DNA of 64,000 nt, taken from positions 2,976,001 to 3,040,000 of the forward strand of contig NZ_CP013070.1 in assembly GCF_000264945.2 (NCBI RefSeq), written 5' to 3'. Below, piece by piece: positions 25,956 through 35,039 of the stretch. Origin of the DNA: Sphingobium indicum B90A (GTDB taxonomy: Bacteria; Pseudomonadota; Alphaproteobacteria; Sphingomonadales; Sphingomonadaceae). Position numbers and translations under genes: made by a program. Within the stretch, counting starts at the first letter, position 1. Each line of letters starts with the position of its first letter. The notes under the pieces are model-generated. The model made no database searches. It saw nothing but the letters and a program-made list of their open reading frames with translations, and was not told the origin of the DNA.

Positions 25956-28900
25956 GCGCCGGCCTCCGCGACCTCGACCACTGCGATACCGACGAGCATT
26001 GGCTCGTCAAAGCTCAGGTCATTTTCCTTACGGTTTATCTGCTCCAGCTTGAGATCCATCCGGGCGAGAAAGGCATTCAGCTTGCCCTGTATGGCATATG
26101 TGATGTTCATTTTCTTGGCGCTGCCCGAGGCGCGCAATTCGCGGATCTGGGTTTCGGCCCTGCTTTTCTCTCGTTCCTTGTGCTGCGTGATGAGCGCGCG
26201 CTGGGTGGCGACGTCGTCATAGTGCCGGGCGGCTTCCGCCCCTTCGAAGTCGGTTCGGCGTTCCTTGAGTGCCGGCAAAAGGTGCGATGCCATCACATCC
26301 GCGACATGGGGTAGATCGGCCGGTTCGAGATGTCGGAGCTGAGGGGCGCTGGCCAGCGATTCCATCAGCACTTGCTCGACGGCATCTTCTTCCAAGCTTG
26401 TGCCGGTGGCGAAGTCGACGCCAGCGAATGCTAGGCGATCGACAGGCAAAAGGCCATCGATCGACCAACGCTCGACTGCCACGACATATCGGCCTACGGG
26501 CAGAGGCCAATGCGGCTGATGAGGCACGCGATATGCGGTTACGGGCCGGGGCGCGACACCGACCTGCCGACCGTCGAGGAGCTGGGCGCAAAAGCGCGCC
26601 AGCGGATGGGTCATCGGAATGGCTTCCAGATTGCGATGGCGCAGCGGGTCTGGGTTGCTGCCGAACACGGCTTTCACGCCGCTGGCGGCGTCTCGAGAAA
26701 AGCGGGTCGGGTAGCGCCGGGCTTTCAGATTCCGAAAGTGCCCAAATTCGGCCTGCGCTCTTGGCGACAGGCGAACGTCATATGCTTCGATGTCGATGCC
26801 GTTGATCGGTTCGAAGCGCGTGCCCTCGAACGTATTGACCAGAATGCCGGCGATATAATCGCGCAGGTCGCTTTCGGTCAGCCGCTTGTGCGGCGCATAG
26901 GCTTCCTTGACCTTCTGAAGAATGCTGTCGCCATGCGCCACCAGTCCAGGGGCTTCCCGCTCAAGCTCCTCTGCCTGCATTTTCCTCTGCTCTGCAGCCT
27001 GGATAGAGCGATCGAATTCACGTGCCCGTGCCTCTGGAGAAAGCTCGGGGTTGGTCAGGATGAATTCGATGTCGCGGATGATCTCACCCAGGATGGGTTC
27101 GAAGTCGCCCAGCGTCTCCTGGATGATCCCCAGCCTCAGATAGAGCCGGTCATAGACCTGCTCTTCGATCGTTTCAGCGGCGATCAGATTGATGATGTCG
27201 ATTGATGGCGATCGCTGCCCGATACGGTCGATACGACCGATCCGCTGCTCCACCTTCATGGGATTCCAGGGCAGGTCCCAATTGATCAGAATGCGACAGA
27301 ATTGAAGATCGAGGCCTTCACCGCCGACCTCGGACGTCAGCAGGATCGAGCCTGCGGGAGCGTCGGCAAAACGCGAGACGATTTCCTGGCGGTCAGCTTT
27401 GACGCCGCCATGGAGTTCCATGATCGCAAAGCCGGCAGCCTGGAGCTTCGCAGCGAGATAGCTGATCGTGCGGCGAAAGCTCGAGAAGACGATGAACTTT
27501 TGATCGGGGTCCCGCTCGCGCAACTGGCATAGCCAATCGAGCAGCTTTGCAAGCTTGGTATCGGCGGCTTCCAGTCCCGCTAGAACGGCGGGATCATCGC
27601 AGATTTCTCCAAGCGCGCTAATCAGCGGGCCTGGCAACGCTCCAGGGGGTGATGCATCGTCCTCCTCGTCGAGCGTGAGGAAACCGCTTCTTTCGCCCCA
27701 ATGGCGATAGGCAGTGGCCAGGCTCGAGGCGAGGAGTCGCTGGGTTTGGGCGAGCAGGAACCGCTCGTTGATGTCGTTGGCAAAGGCATATGCCTCGATG
27801 CGCTGTGTCGCCCGCTGATAGAAGGCGTCTTCCGCCTCATTCATCGGCCATTTTACCGTCTGGGGGCGGCGCTCGACCTTGAATTCCGCAACATCGCGCC
27901 GTCGCGTACGATTGATCGTGGATCCCAGCAGCGACATCTCTTCGATCCGCGCTGCCAATTTCACGCGGTTTGCCGGGGTATCGACGATGCCTTTTTCGAG
28001 CTCTTCGCGCAGGCGTTTCAGCCGTTCGCCGGTCTTGAGAACCCGTCCCTCGGGGAGATCCCCGACAAGCTCCGCCAATTCGTGCATCGGCACGCGCGTG
28101 TCGCGTGCCGCTTCCCAAGCCCGCACCAGCGGGACATTTTCTTCCTGGAGGATATCGAAGAGATATTCCCGTTCGAACGTGTCCGGATCGATGAGCTTCA
28201 AAAGCGCGCGCAGGTCGTTGGCGCGCAGATTGATCGGGGTGGCCGAAAGAAACAGCGAATAATCGCTCACATCGGTCACAAGCTTTGCCAGCTTGTGGTT
28301 CATCGTCTCGGCATTGCGCAGATGATGTGCCTCATCGAAGATCGCGAGATCGAACAGATCCTGAGCCGAATCATTGAGTAACCGCGCGAGGTCTGCGCGC
28401 GCACCCGAGGCGGGCTCGTCAGGATCGTCCCACCCGCGCGGCGGACGGATGGCGGACAGCGATGCGATGACCTGAAAACCCTCGCGACGCTCCTGGTCGT
28501 CACGCAGCGTGTCGAGCAACTCGGCGGCACCGCAGATACGCGCGTCGACATTGAATTTGTTGCGCAGCTCAGCCCGCCATTTTTCGACGAGCGGCTTGGG
28601 GCAGACCACCAGCAGTCGACGGCAATCGTGATTCCGCGCCACCAGCTCTGTCCAAATGAGCCCTGCTTCGATGGTTTTACCGAGACCGACTTCATCGGCG
28701 ATGAGCAAGCCACGAGAGGGCGCGTTCAGGAGCTTGAGGACCGGCTTGAACTGGTAAGCGTGAAACTCGGTGTTCGTCGCGCCCATGCTGTAGATCATGT
28801 CGGCAAGGCGGCCCGTCATGCGCAGATGGGTCAGAGCGCGTCGCAAATCGGTTGGGGCGGAGAGTTTGCCGTTTCGCAGATCCACGAGCGCATCGGGGGC

Positions 28901-29065
28901 GGCCAGGACATGTTCGAGCTGGTTTGCCGGCAGACTTCGGCGGCCTGTCGGAAGCTCAATCTGAAAGAAGGTGCGTCCTGCTCGTTCTTCGGGCGGCCGG
29001 TCGGTTACGACACCGACAACCGCCGGATCGTTTTTCAGCCGTACCCGTTCGCCTGCCTCGAACAT
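25952..29065 (-). CDS. SNF2-family DNA translocase/helicase
   Basis: A 1037-aa superfamily-2 ATPase of the RapA/SNF2 type. Residues 1-30 resemble an SH3/tudor-like RapA N-terminus. The motor has Walker A LLIADEVGLGKTIEAGL (about 120-137), motif II FDEAHHLRN and motif III LSATPINLRA. In the C-lobe are KFIVFSSFRRTISYLAAKL, LLTSEVGGEGLDLQF and VEQRIGRIDRIGQRSP. The C-terminal 350 residues are unrecognised. It leads the Hsp70/unknown/PLD operon. DISARM and Dpd defence systems also pair SNF2-like helicases with PLD proteins, but their other components are absent here. IS6100 copy 2 begins 29 bases upstream and may affect its promoter. Confidence 0.88.
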   Translation of the reverse strand: MFEAGERVRLKNDPAVVGVVTDRPPEERAGRTFFQIELPTGRRSLPANQLEHVLAAPDALVDLRNGKLSAPTDLRRALTHLRMTGRLADMIYSMGATNTEFHAYQFKPVLKLLNAPSRGLLIADEVGLGKTIEAGLIWTELVARNHDCRRLLVVCPKPLVEKWRAELRNKFNVDARICGAAELLDTLRDDQERREGFQVIASLSAIRPPRGWDDPDEPASGARADLARLLNDSAQDLFDLAIFDEAHHLRNAETMNHKLAKLVTDVSDYSLFLSATPINLRANDLRALLKLIDPDTFEREYLFDILQEENVPLVRAWEAARDTRVPMHELAELVGDLPEGRVLKTGERLKRLREELEKGIVDTPANRVKLAARIEEMSLLGSTINRTRRRDVAEFKVERRPQTVKWPMNEAEDAFYQRATQRIEAYAFANDINERFLLAQTQRLLASSLATAYRHWGERSGFLTLDEEDDASPPGALPGPLISALGEICDDPAVLAGLEAADTKLAKLLDWLCQLRERDPDQKFIVFSSFRRTISYLAAKLQAAGFAIMELHGGVKADRQEIVSRFADAPAGSILLTSEVGGEGLDLQFCRILINWDLPWNPMKVEQRIGRIDRIGQRSPSIDIINLIAAETIEEQVYDRLYLRLGIIQETLGDFEPILGEIIRDIEFILTNPELSPEARAREFDRSIQAAEQRKMQAEELEREAPGLVAHGDSILQKVKEAYAPHKRLTESDLRDYIAGILVNTFEGTRFEPINGIDIEAYDVRLSPRAQAEFGHFRNLKARRYPTRFSRDAASGVKAVFGSNPDPLRHRNLEAIPMTHPLARFCAQLLDGRQVGVAPRPVTAYRVPHQPHWPLPVGRYVVAVERWSIDGLLPVDRLAFAGVDFATGTSLEEDAVEQVLMESLASAPQLRHLEPADLPHVADVMASHLLPALKERRTDFEGAEAARHYDDVATQRALITQHKEREKSRAETQIRELRASGSAKKMNITYAIQGKLNAFLARMDLKLEQINRKENDLSFDEPMLVGIAVVEVAEAGA

Positions 29066-29094
29066 AGTGAAACTTCCCCCCTAACAGGATGATC

Positions 29095-29974
29095 GGCTCT
29101 GTTGCAAAGATTGGCGGCAGTCAGAGGTAGGCTGTCGCTCTGCGCCGATCAGGCGGCTGCTGCGAAATGGTGGTTGAGCATGCCCATGGCCTCCGTCAGC
29201 GCCGAGGGCCCAATGCCAAAAGCTCTCTCCACAAGGCGCACCTCGCCCCTGATGCCGGGCTGCAGGCACCAGGGGCGAGCCTGTCCTTTGCGCAGGGCTC
29301 GCATGACTTCGAATCCCTTGATCGTGGCATAGGCCGTGGGGATCGATTTGAAACCGCGCACCGGCTTGATCAGTATCTTGAGCTTTCCGTGATCGGCCTC
29401 GATCACGTTATTGAGATACTTCACCTGCCGGTGGGCCGTCTCCCGGTCCAGCTTTCCTTCGCGCTTCAATTCGGTGATCGCTGCACCATAGCTCGGCGCT
29501 TTGTCGGTATTGAGCGTGGCAGGCTTTTCCCAGTGCTTCAGGCCTCGCAGGGCCTTGCCCAGGAACCGCTTCGCTGCCTTGGCGCTGCGGGTCGGCGACA
29601 GGTAGAAATCGATCGTGTCGCCCCGCTTGTCGACTGCCCGGTACAGGTAGGTCCACTTGCCCCGCACCTTGACGTAGGTTTCATCCAGGCGCCAGCTCGG
29701 ATCAAAGCCACGCCGCCAGAACCAGCGCAGCCGCTTCTCCATCTCCGGGGCGTAGCACTGGACCCAGCGATAGATCGTCGTATGGTCGACCGAAATGCCG
29801 CGTTCCGCCAGCATTTCCTCAAGGTCGCGATAGCTGATCGGATAGCGACAATACCAGCGCACCGCCCACAGGATCACATCACCCTGGAAATGGCGCCACT
29901 TGAAATCCGTCATCGTTCCGTCCGTCCAATCTCCGCCAAGCATGCTCAAGCTTCACGATTTTTGCAACAGAGCC
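29095..29974 (-). mobile_element. IS6100: IS6100 copy 2 (IS6 family), inverted
   Basis: A second perfect 880-bp copy with the same 14-bp terminal repeats, opposite in orientation to copy 1. The flanks (GGATGATC left, CTATGGCA right) do not match each other or, in any orientation, those of copy 1. Its right end truncates a ROK gene. Confidence 0.97.
29149..29943 (-). CDS. tnpA: IS6100 transposase
   Basis: A full-length 264-aa product, identical in translation to the copy at 14,850. All three catalytic acidic residues are present. Read outward on the minus strand, it points toward the SNF2 operon, which begins 30 bases beyond the IS edge; read-through transcription into that operon is possible. 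Confidence 0.95.
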   Translation of the reverse strand: MLGGDWTDGTMTDFKWRHFQGDVILWAVRWYCRYPISYRDLEEMLAERGISVDHTTIYRWVQCYAPEMEKRLRWFWRRGFDPSWRLDETYVKVRGKWTYLYRAVDKRGDTIDFYLSPTRSAKAAKRFLGKALRGLKHWEKPATLNTDKAPSYGAAITELKREGKLDRETAHRQVKYLNNVIEADHGKLKILIKPVRGFKSIPTAYATIKGFEVMRALRKGQARPWCLQPGIRGEVRLVERAFGIGPSALTEAMGMLNHHFAAAA

Positions 29975-30449
29975 CTATGGCAACGCCGGCGAATTCGCAG
30001 GTGGCTTGCCCCCCAATATTTACCCGTTCCCGAATCTGGAGCTTCTACGTGTGTTAGCTGCCCGTGACGGAATCAGCTTCGAGACTGTTGACGAGCTCGT
30101 GTCCAATTACGATCCGTCTTGGCAGGCGATCGATGAGTGGATCTCTCGTGTGCATGATTCTGTTTCCATCATCATCTCGAACGCAACGGCCATCCTAGAC
30201 CTCGACGCCATCGTTCTGGGAGGCCTCATTCCCACCGATTTGGCCCAGCGCTTGGCGGCCAAGGTTGAAATGTTTGACCAGCGGCGTCGCTCGGTCGCCC
30301 GTCCGATCGCAAGGCTAGTGCCAGCGGAAGTGCTATCGGACGCGGCGGCCATTGGTGCAGCGATGCTACCGCTACGCGCGACCTTTTTTACGCCGCAGGG
30401 CGCGCGTACTCCCATCGCCGCCGCCAGAGGAGCAGGAGCAGAACAGTAA
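29975..30449 (+). pseudogene. ROK-family protein, N-terminus removed by IS6100
   Basis: About 157 codons stay open from the IS6100 edge. They contain YGNAGEFAGGLPPNIYPFPN, the glucokinase-like Gly-rich segment, DLDAIVLGGLIPTDLAQRL and EVLSDAAAIGAAMLPL, typical of the ROK C-terminal half. The ATP-binding and sugar-binding N-terminal half is missing. ROK proteins are sugar kinases or repressors, so this was probably the kinase or repressor of the adjacent trehalose-type locus. Its 3' end overlaps the transporter gene tail-to-tail by 62 bases. The likely consequence is loss of repression or of sugar phosphorylation. Confidence 0.8.
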
Positions 30450-31704
30450 GCACCCCGGCGATCATCGCCGGTAGCGTCATTCCGAACAGCAGGCGGCTGC
30501 TTGTCACCTCGCGGAACGAGGTATCCTCAAGGAGCAAGCCGATTCCTGCCGCGCTAATCGCTAGCGAGAGTTTCGCGGAGGCTGTGAACAGGCCGTAGGC
30601 CACGCCCTCATTTCCGGCACCGGTGTCGGCGATGACGTCGCCATATGCCGACCATAGGGCCGTCCCAACACCGCCGCTGCTGACGCCAAATAATAAGGCG
30701 GTGGGCAGGATGGACCATGCGGCGCCCGTGCCCGCCGCTGCGAAGAGGGCAGCGGTCGCAGAAATGCTGAGGCAAGTGACCATGATCTTCATGGTACCGG
30801 ATCGATCTTTCAGAGCGCGAAGCCAAAATGGCTGCCCCAGCACCATGCCGACCGAGATGAGTGAGATCGTGATCGTGCCAAGAACCGGATCGAGAAGATG
30901 CGATGCGGCGTAGTAAGGAAGGAGCTTGGTGAACACCGGGCTCGCGAAGGATGTGATGAACATTGCCGCGATCAGCAGCCAGGCCATCGAGTCGATTTTT
31001 CGGCCGAGGGACATGACTGAAGTTTCGGCTGGGACAGGCAAGGCCGGGTCACGGCCGTCATCCCGGACCGTGAAATAAAGCATCGCACAGGCACCGACGG
31101 TGATGATCGCCATGAAAATGCCAAGCCCGAGCAGCAGCGGCGCGCGCATCGTCTCGATCGAATAGACAAGAGAGGCCACCGTGCCGGCAACCGTGAGGGC
31201 AGCAAGACCGCTCCCGGCGAGCCGTGCAGCAGCGAGATAGGCTCTGTCTGAGACCGTGCCGACCACTGAACTCAGCATGGAATTCTGTGGAATATCGATG
31301 AAGGCATAAGCGATCCTGAACAGCAAGATCGCGATTGCAGACAAAGTCAAAGGAGCTTCGGATCTCATTGCTGGGACTGCAAATAGGAACATGAGGGCTG
31401 CCGATGTGGCTAGCGCCCCCATGAACTGTAGGTGGGCGGCTGATACGGCGCTCGAGAGGCGGCGTTTAAGGAGCACACCCACCACTACGTCCAGTAGGGC
31501 ACTCAGCAGAAAGCTTCCGCACAGCACCCAACCCACCGAGGAGGGGCCGAGCTGGGCAACTTCGGTCAGCAAAAACGCAAACAGAGACTCGCTACCATAC
31601 CAGAAGATGCTCTTGCCGAAGTGAGCAGACGCATAAGCGAGCGCTACCGAGCGAAGCGTCTGCCCGTCGGAATGGGGAACTTCCTTGTTGGACACGGCGT
31701 CCAT
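30388..31704 (-). CDS. Sugar transporter, MFS/GPH type
   Basis: A 438-aa membrane protein with about twelve hydrophobic helices. Features include AYASAHFGKSIFWYGSESLF at the first helix, IAYAFIDIPQNSMLSSVV in the N-half, a charged central loop (TVRDDGRDPALPVPAETS) and a basic C-terminus. The IDIPQNSML segment resembles the P-x-x-A/S loop of glycoside-pentoside-hexuronide cation symporters. It is the last gene of the trehalase/receptor operon and presumably carries the released sugar across the inner membrane. Substrate specificity is inferred from context. Confidence 0.75.
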   Translation of the reverse strand: MDAVSNKEVPHSDGQTLRSVALAYASAHFGKSIFWYGSESLFAFLLTEVAQLGPSSVGWVLCGSFLLSALLDVVVGVLLKRRLSSAVSAAHLQFMGALATSAALMFLFAVPAMRSEAPLTLSAIAILLFRIAYAFIDIPQNSMLSSVVGTVSDRAYLAAARLAGSGLAALTVAGTVASLVYSIETMRAPLLLGLGIFMAIITVGACAMLYFTVRDDGRDPALPVPAETSVMSLGRKIDSMAWLLIAAMFITSFASPVFTKLLPYYAASHLLDPVLGTITISLISVGMVLGQPFWLRALKDRSGTMKIMVTCLSISATAALFAAAGTGAAWSILPTALLFGVSSGGVGTALWSAYGDVIADTGAGNEGVAYGLFTASAKLSLAISAAGIGLLLEDTSFREVTSSRLLFGMTLPAMIAGVLTVLLLLLWRRRWEYARPAA

Positions 31705-31841
31705 AACTCTTCCGTAAGGGCTTCCTGGCGATTCTCCTGATCGATAACCCTAGCGCTCAATCTTCATTCGGGTAAAGCCCAGCAGCTTCGGAAGCCGGCA
31801 GCGATCCTTTGATGGCCCTCAACGTTGCAACCGCGCTAAAC

Positions 31842-33224
31842 TCATTTCGATCGGTATGGACCGAACCTTTTCAGGACGTTGCGCCGGCTCGTCTCATCAT
31901 TGAGAACAAAGACCTCGTAGCGTTCACCGCCTGGAGCGACACGGATGACGACGTGACCGTTGTAGCTCTTGTAAATGCTGTCCATGATTGGGCCGATTGC
32001 AAATCGGGTTTCGGGTGCCATACCGGTGGCAAAAACGTCCCTGGGTCCTGAGTACAGCCCCTTCGAGGCCATCCTGTTAACTACTTCTTCGCCCGGCTGA
32101 GGTGACAGCCAATTCTCTTGGATCAGAACACGCGGAGCTAGGTTTCGCAGAATATTTTCATTTACGGTGTCACGATTGCCATGATGATCGAGCAACATGA
32201 CGTCTACCGGTCCCACCACGGCTGAAACAGGGGTTTCTATATCCCGCCACCATGGCTGATTGTAACTTGGAACTCCTGGAATGTCACCACCCGTGTAATA
32301 CTTGAAGCGTCCATAGGAAAACGTTAGCACGTTACTAAACGGATTTTCATCGAATTTGCAGTCTTTTACTGCACCTTCTGGAATGTAATGCTGTGTTTCA
32401 TCACGAGCACCAGTCCAGATGATTCCGTTCGAAGAGATGTTGCGGATATGAAAGCTTGGAAATGCCGACGGCTGGGATACTTTAACCTGATCTAGGGCGC
32501 CAGGCGTGAGACCGACGACCGCTTGCCCATGCCGCAAACGATAATCAACGAAGCTGAGGTAATTGGCGAGCGAAATCCCATTGTTGCCCGACAGTTCGCC
32601 CGCGCACCGACGAAGATCGACGGGATAATCATAGTTGGGCGCGGCACGGTCTATCAGGGTGCTGATGGGGATCAGGTCTCCCACCTCAGTTATGCCGGCA
32701 AGGCGGTAAGCGCCGGTCTTCGACAGCGGTTTGTCGGCGGTGATCGTACCCATGTGGTCGGTGTGAAAATGGGTAATGAGCGCGTAATCGAGCTTCACAG
32801 GACGCCCCGCCGGGGCGAACTGCTTGATATAGTCGGCTATCCAGTAACCGGCCGAATGCTGACCGTCGGGCTTTGGCGGAAACGCCTTCAGGGGCTGTAC
32901 CATTTCGACAAATGATGGGTCAGCTTCGCCTGCATCAATCAGCATCGTCGACCCGTCGGGAAACACAAAATAGGTGGCGTTGCCACGACCTGTGCTGATG
33001 TGATGGATATCGAAATAACCCTTGGTCCAGGCCGGAAGTTGATCTTCGGACGGTGTCGCCATGACCGGCGCGGAAGCAGATGCCGCGAGCACGACCGCGA
33101 TGGCCAGCAGTGCGCGCTCTCTCCGCGTGCGCCAGCGACTGAGTCCGCTCGTTGCGCGCTCAAGAAAGGTGGTTCTCAACCCGGCGCGCTCCGACATGTC
33201 TCTACTCCGAACAATTGATTTCAT
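31842..33224 (-). CDS. Exported MBL-fold metallo-hydrolase
   Basis: A 460-aa protein. A hydrophobic segment near residues 38-56 (ALLAIAVVLAASASAPVMA) acts as signal peptide or anchor after a basic N-terminus. The MBL fold has MLIDAGEADPSF and the metal-binding HFHTDHMG motif (about residue 150). Further ligands are likely in YYTGGDIPG and LLDHHGNRDT. Unlike RNA-processing relatives it lacks a beta-CASP domain. It follows the trehalase by 4 bases. A periplasmic hydrolase of unknown substrate; a role in processing the same sugar compound is only suggested. Confidence 0.75.
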   Translation of the reverse strand: MKSIVRSRDMSERAGLRTTFLERATSGLSRWRTRRERALLAIAVVLAASASAPVMATPSEDQLPAWTKGYFDIHHISTGRGNATYFVFPDGSTMLIDAGEADPSFVEMVQPLKAFPPKPDGQHSAGYWIADYIKQFAPAGRPVKLDYALITHFHTDHMGTITADKPLSKTGAYRLAGITEVGDLIPISTLIDRAAPNYDYPVDLRRCAGELSGNNGISLANYLSFVDYRLRHGQAVVGLTPGALDQVKVSQPSAFPSFHIRNISSNGIIWTGARDETQHYIPEGAVKDCKFDENPFSNVLTFSYGRFKYYTGGDIPGVPSYNQPWWRDIETPVSAVVGPVDVMLLDHHGNRDTVNENILRNLAPRVLIQENWLSPQPGEEVVNRMASKGLYSGPRDVFATGMAPETRFAIGPIMDSIYKSYNGHVVIRVAPGGERYEVFVLNDETSRRNVLKRFGPYRSK

Positions 33225-33228
33225 GAGA

Positions 33229-35031
33229 TCACTTCGCTGGGCATGACGCGACGATCGATCTCTCGATCCCCGGTCGATCGAGGAGCGCTCGTGTCACACC
33301 GTTCGTCCAGCCGAAGCCGTCCTGAACGGGGTACTCCCCGCCACCGCCTGCCAGTCCGCTCTCGATGTCGTATTTCTCGACCATGCGACCTGTGCAGTCG
33401 TAGAAGCCGGAAACGGTCCGTACCCACCGGCTTGCGAGCTGGTCAGCGAGCGCCGTGTGGTTGTAACGATCGAGACCCTGGACGGCGATCCATTGCAATG
33501 GCGCCCAGCCGTTGGGTTCGTCCCATTGCTCGCTGGTCCCGACCGTCGTCGTGCGCAGGCCACCTGGCGCGAGGAGTCTCGCTTCGGTCAGCTTCGCCGT
33601 TTCGTTGGCCTGAAGGGTCGTCGCTAAACCAACAAACAGCGGGTACAAGGCCGCCGAACTGACCGAAGCCGTCAATCTACCCGCAGACCTATCCCAATCG
33701 CCGAAACGCTTCTCGGTCGCGTTCCATAAATACTTGTCGATTGCGGTGCGGCGGGCATCGGCAAGGCGCCTAAACTTCGCTGCACAGGTTGAGTCTTCCG
33801 CCGAGGCGCAACGACGCGCGATCGAGCGCTCGAGATTGAACAAGAGGCTGTTGAGGTCGATCGGGACGATCTCGGTCGTGTGGATCGTCGAGAGACGTTT
33901 GCTGTCGCGTAACCAGCGCGAGCTGAAATCCCATCCGCTCTCGGCACCCGCGCGGAGATCTCGATAGACCATGGCTGCGGGTCGCGGTGCAGCCTCGGCA
34001 GCAGTCGCGACGTCGATCGTATAACTCTCGTCGCGGGGCGTGTCGCGCGCATCCCAGTAGCGATTGAGCAGGCTGCCGTCGGGCATTCGCACGACGTGCT
34101 GGCAGGTTCCGTCCTTCCCCAGGCAATCGCTCCCCGCCATCCAATATGCGTGCTCGGTCTTGAGAACCTCTAGGCGCTGCGCGTTGATGACGGGATCGGT
34201 GTTGTCCGATAGATCCATCATGAAGGACAGAAATGGCGGCTGTGATCGCGTCAGATAGTAGCTTCGCGTGCCGTTAGGAACGTGCCCATATCGTTCTACG
34301 AGCGACATAAAGTTACCGAGCATCGCCTCGATCAGGGGCTTCTCGCCATCGGCCTTGAGACCGAGCATCGTGAAATAGCTGTCCCAATAATACATCTCGT
34401 TGAAGCGGCCGCCCGCCACGACAAATGTGTTGGGTAGTTGTAACGAGGAAGAGCCTGGCACGACCGCTAGCGGTGGCTTGGCGAGGATCGTCCACAGAGC
34501 CTTAATATGTTCGCGCAGTCTGGGCTTGGCGCCCACCTCGTTTTGCGATCGAAAGTGTCGGCCGACGAAGGCCATGAGCTGATCGCGCGTCTGCGGGCTC
34601 TCGGCGCGAAAAGCTGCCATGATCGTGTCGGGCGTCTCTCTCGGGATGAGGTCGACAAACGTCTTGTTGTCTGGAAAAACCTTGGCGCGCTGGACGGCGT
34701 CGTAAAGCGGGCCAAACGTGTCCGCGGGCGTCTTGGCCGAGCGGGAAACCTCTAATGCGCGCTCGGACGCCGATCGCGCAGATCCTTCGGAAGGCCTTCT
34801 GCGGATCGTGGCGTCGGATTGCGCGGGCGTCGATACCGCTATGGGCCGACTTCCTGCCGGCAACCTGCTCAAGATCGAGGAGCGAGGCGCAGCCATTGCC
34901 AGAGTGATGCCACTGACTGACGCCATGATTGCCAGGGCGCGACCAGAAGAAATCAGAATTGAAGAAGTGGATCGACGCACTTGGAGACTACCTAAGCAGG
35001 AAGGTATGGCCAGAGCCGAAGCTCGGGCCAT
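33229..35031 (-). CDS. treA: Alpha,alpha-trehalase (GH37)
   Basis: A periplasmic enzyme hydrolysing trehalose to two glucose molecules. Both family signatures are present: VVAGGRFNEMYYWDSYFTML (signature 1, PGGRFxExYxWDxY with the initial Pro replaced) and QWDEPNGWAPLQWIAV (signature 2). The Gly-rich GGGGEYPVQDGFGWTNGV also matches trehalases, including the catalytic Glu region. Length 600 aa from the ATG at 35,031; the hydrophobic segment RALAIMASVSGITLAMAA looks like a signal peptide core, so the true start is uncertain (34,926 is the alternative). It starts 8 bases after the TonB receptor stop, implying one transcript. Confidence 0.88.
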   Translation of the reverse strand: MARASALAIPSCLGSLQVRRSTSSILISSGRALAIMASVSGITLAMAAPRSSILSRLPAGSRPIAVSTPAQSDATIRRRPSEGSARSASERALEVSRSAKTPADTFGPLYDAVQRAKVFPDNKTFVDLIPRETPDTIMAAFRAESPQTRDQLMAFVGRHFRSQNEVGAKPRLREHIKALWTILAKPPLAVVPGSSSLQLPNTFVVAGGRFNEMYYWDSYFTMLGLKADGEKPLIEAMLGNFMSLVERYGHVPNGTRSYYLTRSQPPFLSFMMDLSDNTDPVINAQRLEVLKTEHAYWMAGSDCLGKDGTCQHVVRMPDGSLLNRYWDARDTPRDESYTIDVATAAEAAPRPAAMVYRDLRAGAESGWDFSSRWLRDSKRLSTIHTTEIVPIDLNSLLFNLERSIARRCASAEDSTCAAKFRRLADARRTAIDKYLWNATEKRFGDWDRSAGRLTASVSSAALYPLFVGLATTLQANETAKLTEARLLAPGGLRTTTVGTSEQWDEPNGWAPLQWIAVQGLDRYNHTALADQLASRWVRTVSGFYDCTGRMVEKYDIESGLAGGGGEYPVQDGFGWTNGVTRALLDRPGIERSIVASCPAK

Positions 35032-35039
35032 CGCCAGTT

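Noticed and set aside
14819..29974. Simple composite transposon bounded by two IS6100
   Set aside because: Outer flanks share no 8-bp duplication and genes at the edges are truncated, so a single composite insertion is not supported.
29167..30057. 296-aa open frame antisense to the IS6100 transposase
   Set aside because: The same frame exists in both IS copies and has no known-protein features; it is a shadow.
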